The notes under the pieces are model-generated. The model ran no database searches, had not been told where the DNA came from, and saw only the letters and a program-made list of their open reading frames with translations. A DNA stretch of 64,000 nucleotides from CANIGN01 sp041391385 (GTDB lineage Bacteria > Bdellovibrionota > UBA2428), in the NCBI GenBank assembly GCA_041391385.1, contig JAWKOD010000007.1, forward strand, positions 124,001 through 188,000, in the 5' to 3' direction. Numbering within the stretch: the first letter of the stretch is position 1; every line of letters starts with the position of its first letter. Both the position numbers and the translations under genes were made by a program. Shown here one piece after another: positions 51,999 to 61,620 of the stretch.

Positions 51999-52643
51999 AT
52001 GACACAATTAATAAAAAAAATTAACCATAAACTTTTAATTTTAACTCTCGCATCTGCAGCAAGCAGTGCAAACGCATTTGATTTGGGCGGAATGAAACTC
52101 GGTGTTGGCCCTAAACTTTCACTCAACGCAAACAAAGCTAGCATCGGATCAGCCGGTAGTTCTAGTTTTGGATTTGGGTATGGCGTAGGCGCTTACTCTG
52201 TTCTCGACTTAGACTTTGTCGCGCTTGAACTGGGCCTTCAATACTCTGAGCGTCGCTTTGAATTTAGTAACCTCTTGGGTTTTGGCGGAGACTACGCAGC
52301 TACTCTCAAGCAAATTGAGATTCCATTTCTTGCTTATTACAAACACTCACTTGGCGAAACTCTAGCCCTCAGAGCAGGAGCTGGAGCACAGTTAGAATTT
52401 GGTGTAGGTGATGTCAAAGGCGACTCAGGATCTGTCTCCTATTCTCAGGCAGGTGTTTCAAAAAGTAGCTCATCTCTACTTTTTGACATTGGAGGAGATT
52501 ATGTTGTCAGTGAGCTTGGAACAATCACATTTGATCTACGCTACGCTCTTGGCTTAAAAGACCGCGCAGAATCGAGCGGGCTCCTCTTCAATGATAAATT
52601 CAAAACTCAATACATCGAATTAGCAGCTGGATTCCTTTTCTAA
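51999..52643 (+). CDS. Outer-membrane beta-barrel protein, OmpA-like fold
   Basis: A 214-residue protein with a signal peptide ending SSANA and an alternating beta pattern throughout (SLNANKASIGSAG, FGFGYGVGAYSVL, FVALELGLQYSER, LALRAGAGAQLEF), ending in phenylalanine (AAGFLF), the usual outer-membrane targeting residue. This resembles the OMP_b-brl family of eight-strand barrels. It follows the lipoprotein gene by 12 bases with an AAAGGAAATAAA site, and ends in a strong terminator. Function probably structural or as an attachment protein; inference. Confidence 0.8.
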   Translation: MTQLIKKINHKLLILTLASAASSANAFDLGGMKLGVGPKLSLNANKASIGSAGSSSFGFGYGVGAYSVLDLDFVALELGLQYSERRFEFSNLLGFGGDYAATLKQIEIPFLAYYKHSLGETLALRAGAGAQLEFGVGDVKGDSGSVSYSQAGVSKSSSSLLFDIGGDYVVSELGTITFDLRYALGLKDRAESSGLLFNDKFKTQYIELAAGFLF

Positions 52644-52670
52644 AATATCACGGAACAACCTGTTACATAA

Positions 52671-52701
52671 ACTTTAAGCCCCAAACAGAGGGGCTTAAAG
52701 T
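52671..52701 (+). terminator. Rho-independent terminator after the barrel gene
   Basis: ACTTTAAGCCCC (52671-52682) pairs perfectly with GGGGCTTAAAGT (52690-52701) around a seven-base loop, followed by TTTCTTAAG. It closes the lipoprotein-barrel operon and precedes the SIMPL gene promoter. Confidence 0.85.
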
Positions 52702-52774
52702 TTTCTTAAGACGAAGAAGACCTTGATCACTTTAGTTCAGTCACCTAGAAGAAAATCAACCTTAAGGAGGTTCT

Positions 52775-53611
52775 ATGGTGCAAAATCTCATTTCAAAAAA
52801 ACTTAAACCCCTATTCTTACTCACCTGTTTTGCGGCCTATTCACTTAACGCTGCGGGAACCGTAAGCGTAGAAGCAGAAGGCTCAGCTGAAGCCAACCCA
52901 GACTTATACGTCTATTCCATGCAAGTTTCTGCAAATTGCTTTGACAGTGATGAAGCTGTTGAAGAAAAAGTTGCTGAACTCGAAGATTTGCTTTCAGAAA
53001 GCATTACTCCATTTTTAAGCGAAGGAGTTGAAGTTGAAAGCCAGTACTATACGACAAGCAATAATCTCCCTGAGCAAAACCAAGTACCCGTTAGCACTTA
53101 CATTCGCAACTCTGGCGATTACAAAGTTGTTTGCAGCGCTGGAAAATGGAATTACTCCTCAAGCATTGTATTCAAACTTCTTGATGTGACTCAAAGAAAA
53201 GCTCTTCAAAAAGTGCTTACTCAATTAACTGCAAAAAATGGCCAACAAAACGCAGATCTTGATCTCGATAAAAAAACATGGGGAATCAGCGCAGGTTATG
53301 CGCAACCAAGTTTAAAAGCTGAGACTAAAAAAGTACTTTTTGAAGCCGCTTATAAAGATGCTTCAAAAAATGCACAAGAAAAACTACGCACTATTTTAAC
53401 AACCGAGAAAATTGCTACGGGTGGATATACTTTAACTGAGGTTGTCGAAAACCCAGCTGAAGGTCAAAGTCGCAACTATCGACTTGAGTCACTCGCTATG
53501 GCAGCTCCAGCACCTGAAAGTGCAAGCCCTGGTGTTCAAAAATTAAAACTCACTGTAAACTACCGCTTCAAATACACAGCAAATTTTGCGAGTGCAAACG
53601 TTAACGATTAA
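52775..53611 (+). CDS. SIMPL-domain (DUF541) exported protein
   Basis: A 278-residue exported protein with signal peptide ending SLNAA and the SIMPL family start GTVSVEAEGSAEANPDLYVY. SIMPL proteins are periplasmic or outer-membrane-facing, with no settled enzyme activity. It includes a region TYIRNSGDYKVVC with a cysteine paired possibly with NCFDSDEA. The ATG follows AAGGAGG. The gene has its own promoter gap after the barrel terminator and ends at a bidirectional terminator. Confidence 0.82.
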   Translation: MVQNLISKKLKPLFLLTCFAAYSLNAAGTVSVEAEGSAEANPDLYVYSMQVSANCFDSDEAVEEKVAELEDLLSESITPFLSEGVEVESQYYTTSNNLPEQNQVPVSTYIRNSGDYKVVCSAGKWNYSSSIVFKLLDVTQRKALQKVLTQLTAKNGQQNADLDLDKKTWGISAGYAQPSLKAETKKVLFEAAYKDASKNAQEKLRTILTTEKIATGGYTLTEVVENPAEGQSRNYRLESLAMAAPAPESASPGVQKLKLTVNYRFKYTANFASANVND

Positions 53612-53640
53612 CCCCTCTGCTCAATCAAAGAATTCAAAAC

Positions 53641-53680
53641 AAAAAGCCCTCGCTTCTACTCAAAGAAGCGAGGGCTTTTT
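53641..53680. terminator. Bidirectional terminator between convergent genes
   Basis: AAAAAGCCCTCGCTTCT (53641-53657) pairs over 17 bases with AGAAGCGAGGGCTTTTT (53664-53680) around a six-base loop. The A and T runs flank both sides, so it serves the SIMPL gene on the plus strand and infC on the minus strand. Confidence 0.93.
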
Positions 53681-53714
53681 TATAGATATTTTGTTATATT
53701 TGTTAGACTAAAAA

Positions 53715-54371
53715 CTATGGAGTTGTCGGAGCGGCTCCGCCCGTAGGAGGAACTCCACCACCGCCAGCTGCTGCCATAGCTTGCTCTTGACGAGCAATAG
53801 AACTTCTCACTTGGTGAGGCATTTCTAAACTTGCTAATAAATGACCTGGGTTAAATTTCTTACCTTGAGGAAGCGGTCCGATAATACACGTAAGGCGCTT
53901 ACCTTCCATTTTAGGTTTAGAATCAATCACTGCAACATCGCCAATTTTAGTGATAAAGGCTTTGAGAGTTTCCCAACCCACTTTAAGGTGCTCGAGCTCG
54001 CGCCCCCGATAAACAACAACAATTTTAACTTTGTCGCCGTCACCTAAAAACTCGATAGCTCTTTTGCCCTTGTGTTCAAGGTCATGAGCTTCGGTTTTGG
54101 GACGAAATTGAATTTCTTTAATCTCAATTACAACCTGTTTCTTTTTAGCTGCTTGTAACTTTTTCTTTTCTTGGTACTTAAGCTTGCCCACATCCGTGAT
54201 GCGACAAACGGGAGGATCGGCATTATCGGCCATCAAAACTAAATCCAGACCCATGCCCTCAGCTAAGCGTACCGCTTCCCGAGTATCCATAATTCCCATT
54301 TGTTCCCCTTCAGTTCCAATAACTCGAACAAATGAGGCACGAATACGACGATTGGTAATAAAATCTTTCAT
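53715..54371 (-). CDS. infC: Translation initiation factor IF-3
   Basis: A 218-residue IF-3. ITNRRIRASFVRVIGTEGEQ opens the N-domain, LVLMADNADPPVCRITDVGK follows, then KEIQFRPKTEAHDLEHK leads the C-domain and VVVYRGRELEHLKVG. The last about 40 residues (after SLEMP) form a Gly/Pro/Ala-rich tail that is longer than in E. coli. The start is ATG 54371, not the ATT or ATA of many infC genes. It follows thrS by 48 bases, as usual, but the usual rpmI partner is not next to it. Confidence 0.93.
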   Translation of the reverse strand: MKDFITNRRIRASFVRVIGTEGEQMGIMDTREAVRLAEGMGLDLVLMADNADPPVCRITDVGKLKYQEKKKLQAAKKKQVVIEIKEIQFRPKTEAHDLEHKGKRAIEFLGDGDKVKIVVVYRGRELEHLKVGWETLKAFITKIGDVAVIDSKPKMEGKRLTCIIGPLPQGKKFNPGHLLASLEMPHQVRSSIARQEQAMAAAGGGGVPPTGGAAPTTP

Positions 54372-54419
54372 GTATCTAAATAGTTTCTCCTGTAAAATAT
54401 CGTTTAATGATTTTTTTCA

Positions 54420-56252
54420 TCATAAGCTAGGGCGGCCCTCGGACTGAAGACGCGCAGTAAAATCCTGTAATGTCATTCCCGACAACTGCTCCCCATTACT
54501 CAAACGGAGGCTTAGCTTTTTGTCATTTGCCTCTTTAGTACCAAGAATTAGGGAATAAGGAACTTTCATGCTTTGGTATTTTTTGATTTTAGCAGATAGC
54601 TTGTCGGACGAATCATCAATAAAACAACGATACCCGGCCTTCTTAAGTTCGTCAAAAACTTCGTGTGCATAGGGATTAGCCGCTTCTGTCACACTAAAAA
54701 TACCCACTTGTTTAGGGGCTAACCAAAGGGGGAAACGACCCCCAAAATGCTCAATTAAGATCCCGAGGAATCGCTCCAAACTACCTGAAATTGCTCGGTG
54801 AATCATCACAGGCGTATGCGTTGTATTGTCGCTCCCGTTGTACTCAAGATCGAAGCGTGCGGGCATCGAGAAATCGAGCTGAATTGTTCCGCATTGGAAG
54901 CTTCGTCCCAAAGAATCTTTTAAATGAAAGTCGATTTTAGGGCCATAAAAAGCCCCATCACCTGGGTTAAGCTGGTACTCGCGGCCCACTTTTGCGAGTG
55001 CATCTGCAAGCGTTTTTTCAGCTTTATTCCAAACTTCAAGGGTTCCAATGTATTTGTCAGGACGAGTTGAGAGCTCGACACGGTATTCAAAACCAAAAAG
55101 AGAGTAGAAAGTATCGATCATTTCTAAGATTTTTAAAATCTCAGATTCGATTTGATCCTCGGTACAAAAGACGTGAGCGTCATCTTGGACAAAGCTACGC
55201 ACCCTGAAGAGTCCCTGAACCACGCCACTTCGCTCATGACGATGCACACGACCAAACTCACACATACGAATAGGAAGCTCACGGTAAGAGTGGCGAGTGT
55301 TTTTATAAATAAGGCAATGCCCAGGACAGTTCATGGGTTTAACAGCAAAGCTTCGCTCATCAACATGCGTAAAATACATATTCTCGCGGTAGTTATCGTA
55401 ATGACCTGACTTCTTCCACATTTCATCACTCATGATGAGAGGGGTAATAACAGGCTCATAGCCATATTTATTATTGAGTTCTGTTAAAACCTTTTGAATT
55501 TCTCCATAAACAATCGCTCCGTTCGGGTGAAAGAATGGAGAAGCTGGAGCGTCTGCATGTAAACTAAAAAGATCAAGCTCAACTCCAAGCTTACGGTGAT
55601 CACGTTTCTTAGCTTCTTCAATAAGCATTAAGTGATCATCAAGATCATCTTGCGACAAAAAAGCTGTCCCATAGATACGAGACAGCATGGGATTCTTCTC
55701 ATCGCCTCTCCAGTAAGCCCCCGCAACAGAAGTTAACTTAAAGGCTCCGATGTATTTTGTAGAAGGAACGTGAGGGCCACGACAAAGATCCAACCAAGGA
55801 CCCTGCTTGTAAATACTCACTTCAGTAATTCCTTGTGCTTTGACCAAGTCTTGAATCAACTCAACTTTAAAGTCTTCACCTTTTTTATGAAAAAACTCTA
55901 CAGCCTTATCGATAGGCCACATTTCGCGCACGAGTGGCACATCACTCTCAACGATTTCTTTCATGCGTTTTTCGATCGCAGTAAAATCTTCAATCGTAAA
56001 AGGTTTCTCACGGAAAAAATCGTAATAAAAGCCATCATCAATAACAGGTCCAATAGTGACCTGTGTTCCAGGAAATAGCTCTTGCACAGCCTGAGCCAAT
56101 ACGTGCGCGCAGGTATGACGAACAAGCTCAAGCCCCTGCGGGTCTTGTAACTTCACATCTTCAACTTTTGAGGTATCTGTAGTGCTCACAGGAGTTTGTA
56201 AATCAAAAACTGTTTTTGCGACTTTTTTACCTACTACTTCGACCGGGTTCAT
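54420..56252 (-). CDS. thrS: Threonyl-tRNA synthetase, short N-terminal domain
   Basis: Class II enzyme, 610 residues. The N2 editing domain begins at RHTCAHVLAQAVQELFPGTQ. The core has KPMNCPGHCLIY (zinc Cys/His), motif 2 RVHRHERSGVVQGLFRVRSF and motif 3 IHRAISGSLERFLGILIEHF. The C-terminal anticodon domain is complete. Only about 40 residues precede the editing domain, so the N-terminal TGS domain is cut to its last part (VVGKKVAKTVFDLQTPV). The ATG 56252 is preceded by TATAAG rather than a clear Shine-Dalgarno site. It is the first gene of the thrS-infC pair. Confidence 0.92.
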   Translation of the reverse strand: MNPVEVVGKKVAKTVFDLQTPVSTTDTSKVEDVKLQDPQGLELVRHTCAHVLAQAVQELFPGTQVTIGPVIDDGFYYDFFREKPFTIEDFTAIEKRMKEIVESDVPLVREMWPIDKAVEFFHKKGEDFKVELIQDLVKAQGITEVSIYKQGPWLDLCRGPHVPSTKYIGAFKLTSVAGAYWRGDEKNPMLSRIYGTAFLSQDDLDDHLMLIEEAKKRDHRKLGVELDLFSLHADAPASPFFHPNGAIVYGEIQKVLTELNNKYGYEPVITPLIMSDEMWKKSGHYDNYRENMYFTHVDERSFAVKPMNCPGHCLIYKNTRHSYRELPIRMCEFGRVHRHERSGVVQGLFRVRSFVQDDAHVFCTEDQIESEILKILEMIDTFYSLFGFEYRVELSTRPDKYIGTLEVWNKAEKTLADALAKVGREYQLNPGDGAFYGPKIDFHLKDSLGRSFQCGTIQLDFSMPARFDLEYNGSDNTTHTPVMIHRAISGSLERFLGILIEHFGGRFPLWLAPKQVGIFSVTEAANPYAHEVFDELKKAGYRCFIDDSSDKLSAKIKKYQSMKVPYSLILGTKEANDKKLSLRLSNGEQLSGMTLQDFTARLQSEGRPSL

Positions 56253-56413
56253 TCTGCATATCTTATACGAATAGCTAGTAGCTATCCAGTAGTTGCCACG
56301 GTCCTGAAGGAGTTAAATTTAAGTTAATTTACACCAACTGCAACCTTTTCCTCTAAACTGTATCTCATAGGCAGAACGTAAAATGGGCATTCAAGGCCCC
56401 CGAAAGGAAAAGC

Positions 56414-56797
56414 ATGAAAAAGTATCTCATCATCCTAAGTCTTTTAACTCTAAACCTCGAAGCTGCTGAGTCTGGCCCAAACCCAGGCAATGCCCGCGAA
56501 AGACGTCAGGAAAAACGCATTAAAAATGGAGTAAAATCGGGCGAGCTAAGCAAAAAAGAAACGCGACGCCTTGTACGAGAACAAAAGAAAATCGACCATT
56601 TTCAGAAAAAAGCAGCTTCAGATGGAACTATTACAGACCGCGAAAAGCACAAACTTAAAAGAATGCAAAAGCGCGCTAGCCGCGACATTTGGAAACAAAA
56701 ACATGATGAGGATAAAAAAGGGAACTCAAGTGATACCTCCTCAGACGAAGTGAGCGATGAAGGCAGTAGCGAAACATCTGCAGAAACAGAAGAATAA
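56414..56797 (+). CDS. Small exported charged protein
   Basis: A 127-residue protein with a signal peptide (MKKYLIILSLLTLNLEAA). The mature part is extremely charged and helical: RRQEKRIKNGVKSGELSKKE, then KKETRRLVREQKKIDHF and DGTITDREKHKLKRMQKRAS. The E/K/R pattern and DG turn recall small exported proteins with EF-hand-like or coiled-coil repeats found in many proteobacteria. The tail is Ser/Asp/Glu-rich. AAAGGAAAAGC precedes the ATG. It converges on speA. Confidence 0.6.
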   Translation: MKKYLIILSLLTLNLEAAESGPNPGNARERRQEKRIKNGVKSGELSKKETRRLVREQKKIDHFQKKAASDGTITDREKHKLKRMQKRASRDIWKQKHDEDKKGNSSDTSSDEVSDEGSSETSAETEE

Positions 56798-56811
56798 AAA
56801 ACAAGTATCAG

Positions 56812-58794
56812 CTAAACACCGTTACTTGTCGTGTTTCCCTGTTGTCCAATTTTCTGGAAAGCTTTCACGGGCGAAATGTCCGTTGTGTCATCAATGAAAC
56901 TTTCGAGATAAGTATAGGCATTTAAGCCTTCCTCAAAGTGACGTATCAACAAGCGACTCTCTTGCAAAGAGATTAATTTCTGAGAAAGGGCCTTCTCTAC
57001 GCTCTCACGAATTGAACGCATCAACTGAGGGCGCTCATATTCCACATAACCTAAAACCTCACTGACACTATCGCCCTGAATAACGTGATCAATCACATAT
57101 CCGGAGCTCGTTAAAGATAAATGAACGGCATCCGTATCCCCAAAGAGATTGTGCAAATCACCTAAAATTTCCTGATAAGCCCCCAATAAAAACATCCCAA
57201 TGTAGTAAGGCTCTGTTGTTTTATGAGTATGAAGAGGCAAATAATCCTTAACGTCTTTAACATCGATAAACTGATCAATCTTACCATCGCTATCACAGGT
57301 AAGATCTAGAATAATCCCCTGCCTTGTTGGCTTCTCTTCGAGACGATGTATGGGCATAATCGGAAACAACTGATCAACAGCCCAAGTATCGGGAGCAGAT
57401 TGGAATACGGAGAAATTACAAAAATAACTATCGATTAAAAACTTCCGAAGCTCTTCAACTTCCTCTGTCTTACGGGCCGCTGTTTCAGCAATGGCTAAAG
57501 CTCGTGTGCAAAAAACCCTGAACATACTTTCCATCGCTGCCCGCTGGCGCAAATTCAAATAACCCAAATTAAAAAGACTCAAAGAATCATCGCGCACTTT
57601 ATAGGCGTCCTGAATACACTCGTTCAGATTTTTATTTGTGAGCGATTCACAGAGCTGCTTCATTTGTGCGAGAGTATCGTGTTCGTCATCCTCTGGCAGA
57701 ACCGGAAGCTCATCTTTTCTCACTTCATTCACACCCAACACGTTAAACAACAGGACGCTGTGATGGGCCACAAGCGCTCTGCCTGATTCTGTTATGACAT
57801 CTGGATGCGGAATCCCTCTCGAGTCACACGTATGTTTGATTTGCCATACGACGTCGCTCGCATATTCCTTAAGTGTGTAGTTAACGGAATTTTCCCAATT
57901 CGTTTGCGAGCCGTCATAATCAATTCCAAGCCCACCTCCGACATCAATCATTTTTAGACCAGCACCCATCGCTGCAAGTTCAACGTAAATCCAACAAGCT
58001 TCGTTCAAGGAGTCTTTTACACATCTTAAAGAAGAGACCTGAGATCCAATATGAAAATGAAGCAATTCCAGAGAAGATAAAAAATCATTCTTTCTGAGAA
58101 GCTCTACGCCCTCAACCATCTCTTCTGTATTCAATCCAAATTTGGACTTTACCCCAGAACTCTCAGCCCACTTCCCAGTGCCCTTAGACTCAAGCTTAGC
58201 TCTAAATCCGATTCGAGGACGAATATTTAACTCTTTGGCACACTCAATAATCACTTCTAACTCAGAGAAGCGATCGACAACGATAATTGTATTGCGACCC
58301 AGCTTTTGGGAAAGCAAAGCGGTTTCAATGTAATCGCGATCCTTAAAACCATTACAAATAATCAGACCTTCAGAAGATTTATAAACGGCAAGAGCAACAA
58401 GAAGCTCTGGCTTAGAGCCCGCTTCCAGACCCAAGGAAAATTCCTCACCCTGTTTTACAATATCCTCTACCAAAAAGCGTTGTTGGTTAACTTTAATGGG
58501 GTAAACACCCCGATACTTTCCTTGATAATCATACGATTCGATTGCCTTACTAAAAGCCTCGGAAATATTTTTTATGCGGCTTCCAATAATATCTGTAAAA
58601 CGAACGAGAATAGGTGAGCGCAAACCCCTCTGCTGGAGGTCATCAATAAGCTCTTTAAGATCAATTCCATTAGGGCTTTCGGGACCTTGAGGTGTGGCCT
58701 CTAAATTTCCTTTGGAGTTTACACGGAAGTATCCTGATCCCCAATTATTCACATTATAAAGTTCGGCACTATTGTGGACTGTCCAGCGTTCCAT
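56812..58794 (-). CDS. speA: Biosynthetic arginine decarboxylase
   Basis: PLP enzyme of the alanine-racemase fold that makes agmatine for polyamine synthesis, 660 residues. I chose ATG 58794 (MERWTVHNSAELYNV); the frame extends to 58833 without conservation. The PLP lysine lies in GVYPIKVNQQRFL, the glycine loop in DVGGGLGIDYDG, and LGVNEVRKDELP is typical of SpeA. No agmatine ureohydrolase or agmatine deiminase gene is in the window. It complements the unusual AdoMetDC-SpeE fusion at 2332-4239, though the two are 52 kb apart. Confidence 0.9.
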   Translation of the reverse strand: MERWTVHNSAELYNVNNWGSGYFRVNSKGNLEATPQGPESPNGIDLKELIDDLQQRGLRSPILVRFTDIIGSRIKNISEAFSKAIESYDYQGKYRGVYPIKVNQQRFLVEDIVKQGEEFSLGLEAGSKPELLVALAVYKSSEGLIICNGFKDRDYIETALLSQKLGRNTIIVVDRFSELEVIIECAKELNIRPRIGFRAKLESKGTGKWAESSGVKSKFGLNTEEMVEGVELLRKNDFLSSLELLHFHIGSQVSSLRCVKDSLNEACWIYVELAAMGAGLKMIDVGGGLGIDYDGSQTNWENSVNYTLKEYASDVVWQIKHTCDSRGIPHPDVITESGRALVAHHSVLLFNVLGVNEVRKDELPVLPEDDEHDTLAQMKQLCESLTNKNLNECIQDAYKVRDDSLSLFNLGYLNLRQRAAMESMFRVFCTRALAIAETAARKTEEVEELRKFLIDSYFCNFSVFQSAPDTWAVDQLFPIMPIHRLEEKPTRQGIILDLTCDSDGKIDQFIDVKDVKDYLPLHTHKTTEPYYIGMFLLGAYQEILGDLHNLFGDTDAVHLSLTSSGYVIDHVIQGDSVSEVLGYVEYERPQLMRSIRESVEKALSQKLISLQESRLLIRHFEEGLNAYTYLESFIDDTTDISPVKAFQKIGQQGNTTSNGV

Positions 58795-58948
58795 CTTGAA
58801 GCTCCAGAACCTATCAAATAGCTGCCCCCACACAAGCCTTGTTTCACAAGCTCAACGCAAGCGCACCCTATAGCTATGCGCTTCATCTGCGAGTTCGCAT
58901 TCTTCAGAAGCTTTATTTTGTGCTAACACTTTCGAAGAGGTAATTTGA

Positions 58949-59344
58949 ATGGCAAAAAAGTATCTTAAATCATTCGCTGCGGGCTTCTTAGCGACTCTTA
59001 TTTTTCACCAAGGTATGGTGGCCTTCCTCCATTTACTTGGAGTCCTTCCCTTCGCCGCATACAACCTCTCGCCTACACAACCTCTTGGAGTCCCAGCCGT
59101 CATATCACTCGCATTCTTTGGTGGAATCTGGGGAATACTCCTTCTCCCACTTCTACAAAACAAAGCGACCTTTTGGATTCGTGCCATAGTACTTGGGGCC
59201 GTACTCCCTTCCTTTGTAGCAATCGCAATCGTTTTTCCCCTTAAAGGGATTCCTTTTCAGGCCATTATTATCCCCATAGCCTTGCTTTTAAATGCTTGCT
59301 GGGGCTTTGGATTAGGCCTCTTTTTGAAATTGAGCCGAGCCTAA
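58949..59344 (+). CDS. Four-helix membrane protein of unknown function
   Basis: A 131-residue protein with four hydrophobic segments (starting SFAAGFLATLIFHQGM, then PAVISLAFFGGIWGILLLPLL, WIRAIVLGAVLPSF and IIIPIALLLNACWGFGLGLF). A similar layout occurs in many uncharacterised small membrane proteins. AAGAGGTAATTTGA precedes the ATG. No neighbours suggest a role. Confidence 0.65.
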   Translation: MAKKYLKSFAAGFLATLIFHQGMVAFLHLLGVLPFAAYNLSPTQPLGVPAVISLAFFGGIWGILLLPLLQNKATFWIRAIVLGAVLPSFVAIAIVFPLKGIPFQAIIIPIALLLNACWGFGLGLFLKLSRA

Positions 59345-59451
59345 GTATCTCTCTTGTAAGACTTTTTTTATTGCGTGGCGCGTAATAATTTGTAGCATCA
59401 TCGCGTTCAGGTCCTGGCGCTAAAAGAGTGCCTCATTTGTGTGCAATCAAT

Positions 59452-61533
59452 ATGAAAATTAAAAACAACCCACTTCGCAACATATTCCTCTGCAGCACTC
59501 TCTTTCTTATACCAACTCTTGCATCTGCCCTTAATTGCAGAGATATCGCTCTCCACATTACAAAACTTAGCTTAGGCCACTACCACTATAACGATCCACA
59601 ATACATCAAGAGTCTCAAACCCCTTGATGCCAACAAGCTCAACAACTTCATTTTTAATCATATAGAGAGAAGTGCAGAACTCTGGATAAAGCAGCAGAAC
59701 TCAAACATCGAAACACGTCTCCTCTTAAGCGAAGAAAATAAGGCATATTATATATTCAATTCCTTATACCAACTTGATGAAATGGGCTGCGAAAGATTCC
59801 AGTTACTTTTCGACATTAAAGTAGCCGCTCTCAAACGCTTTCAAAAAAACCTAGAAGAGGCCCTCAAATTAATCCCCAAAGGGAGAGCTAACCCAGAATT
59901 GCCCTTCACCCTCGTCTCAGAAAGAAATCACAAAGGGGCAAGTATTCAGAGCGAACTGGAAGAAGCAACAAAACTCTACGTTAATTCTCTCTACGCTCAA
60001 GACCCCACAGATACCGAAAGCCCCGAAGAGAAAACCTCAAAATTACAAAAGCTGAGCGCTCAAAAACTAAGAGAATTAAAAATTAATGGAAGAACAAGCA
60101 TGCTCGACGAAGTTGTGGATGCTTACGCTCAAGCTCTGGACCCACACTCCAAATACCTAACCCGAATAGGGAGTCGCAAGATAAAAGAATTCATTATGGG
60201 CTCATTAACTCAAATCGGAGTTGATATTGAATTTTTCTCAAGCTTCCCCAAAATCATCAAAGCATCTACTGAAGTAGACAATCAACTTTTGGTAGGAGAT
60301 GAGATACTCGCTGTATCCCAGGACGGAATAACTTTCACGGACACTCAAGACCGTACACAAGATCAAGTCATGGACATGTTACGAGGCCCTCAAGAAAGCG
60401 TTGTTTTTCTAAAAATAAAACGAGAGAATTCCGCCACCCCCATTCTCCTTAGCCGTAAGCGAAAAGAGTATACCGAGAACAACTTACACAAAATGAGTGT
60501 CCAAATTCACAACGTAATAGACTCAACAGGTGTCTCGCGAAAAGTTGCCACTCTCAGGTTTCTTGTTTTTTATCAAAATGCCGAAAAAGACTTCAACGAA
60601 ACTCTCCAAAAAATTACAAAGGACGAGAAGCCAGATACTGTTGTGATTGACCTAAGGTCGAACCCCGGAGGGAGTCTCGAAAGTGTCGCAAAAATCTTAG
60701 ATTCTTTAGTTGCAGAAGGTGTGGCTGCACAGATGCAATACGGAAGTGGCAAAATCGAAAAATTTTATGGTGATCACAACAAAGACACTCTTTATTCAGG
60801 CCCCCTCGTCGTTGCTATCAATAAAGACTCTGCTTCTGCTTCTGAAATCTTAGCCGGATCACTCAAAGACTATAAAAGAGCTCTCATAGTCGGCTCAGAA
60901 CAAAGTTACGGCAAAGGATCCGTACAAGGAATTATCTTTGAAATAGAAGACACATTTGAGAATCGTTTCCGAGGTCTTGCACCCAACGGCATTGTAGGTG
61001 GAGTCATTTGTACTACTGGTGGGTTTTATCTCGCTTCAGGAAAAAGTACTCAACTCAATGGTATCAGCTCTGACGTTCTCATTCCTCGCCCCAGTGACTA
61101 CCTTCTTCAAAGAAGTGAAACGGGAGAAAGAGGCCTCCTCTATCCGATTCAGTTTAGTAAATTAGACTCAGCAGTAGACATGAATGCGGCCCTGGGTAGC
61201 AATGCATGGAAAATAATCCAACCTGAGCATATTGAAAAAATCAAAAATTTGTCCCAAGCGCGTTTGGCTGTCGATAAAGACGCAGAACTTATCGCACAAT
61301 ACAACGCACAAGTTGAAAGTCTCACACGGAAGCCTCATTTCACCGTTCGAGACTTTGAAGAAGTTAGCCAATGGGCCGCTGAACACTTAAAGAATCAACT
61401 AGCTCCAATAGACAACGAAAGCTTATCTATAGACGAGAGGATAAGATACAATCCGTCTAAGAACTTAGAAGACCGCGAAATACTCGCGATAGCTGCAGAT
61501 CACGCTGCACTACTTTCAAATCCCCAAAACTAA
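59452..61533 (+). CDS. Tail-specific C-terminal processing protease, S41 family
   Basis: Periplasmic serine protease, about 693 residues from ATG 59452; a GTG at 59428 would add eight residues before the signal. Signal peptide ends TLASA. The N-terminal helical half precedes a PDZ domain (GVDIEFFSSFP, VGDEILAVSQDG). The S41 core has DLRSNPGGSL, the serine in NKDSASASEILAG, and the lysine general base in EQSYGKGSVQ. The C-terminal helical tail resembles E. coli Prc. It degrades tagged or unfolded envelope proteins in relatives. The start choice is not strongly supported by a ribosome site. Confidence 0.87.
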   Translation: MKIKNNPLRNIFLCSTLFLIPTLASALNCRDIALHITKLSLGHYHYNDPQYIKSLKPLDANKLNNFIFNHIERSAELWIKQQNSNIETRLLLSEENKAYYIFNSLYQLDEMGCERFQLLFDIKVAALKRFQKNLEEALKLIPKGRANPELPFTLVSERNHKGASIQSELEEATKLYVNSLYAQDPTDTESPEEKTSKLQKLSAQKLRELKINGRTSMLDEVVDAYAQALDPHSKYLTRIGSRKIKEFIMGSLTQIGVDIEFFSSFPKIIKASTEVDNQLLVGDEILAVSQDGITFTDTQDRTQDQVMDMLRGPQESVVFLKIKRENSATPILLSRKRKEYTENNLHKMSVQIHNVIDSTGVSRKVATLRFLVFYQNAEKDFNETLQKITKDEKPDTVVIDLRSNPGGSLESVAKILDSLVAEGVAAQMQYGSGKIEKFYGDHNKDTLYSGPLVVAINKDSASASEILAGSLKDYKRALIVGSEQSYGKGSVQGIIFEIEDTFENRFRGLAPNGIVGGVICTTGGFYLASGKSTQLNGISSDVLIPRPSDYLLQRSETGERGLLYPIQFSKLDSAVDMNAALGSNAWKIIQPEHIEKIKNLSQARLAVDKDAELIAQYNAQVESLTRKPHFTVRDFEEVSQWAAEHLKNQLAPIDNESLSIDERIRYNPSKNLEDREILAIAADHAALLSNPQN

Positions 61534-61620
61534 ACTAATGACTAAGAACTCATTAAGAAATAGCCAGAACGAACAGAGAGACCATTGACACATAGCGTCT
61601 TTTGGCTCTATGACTGCCAC

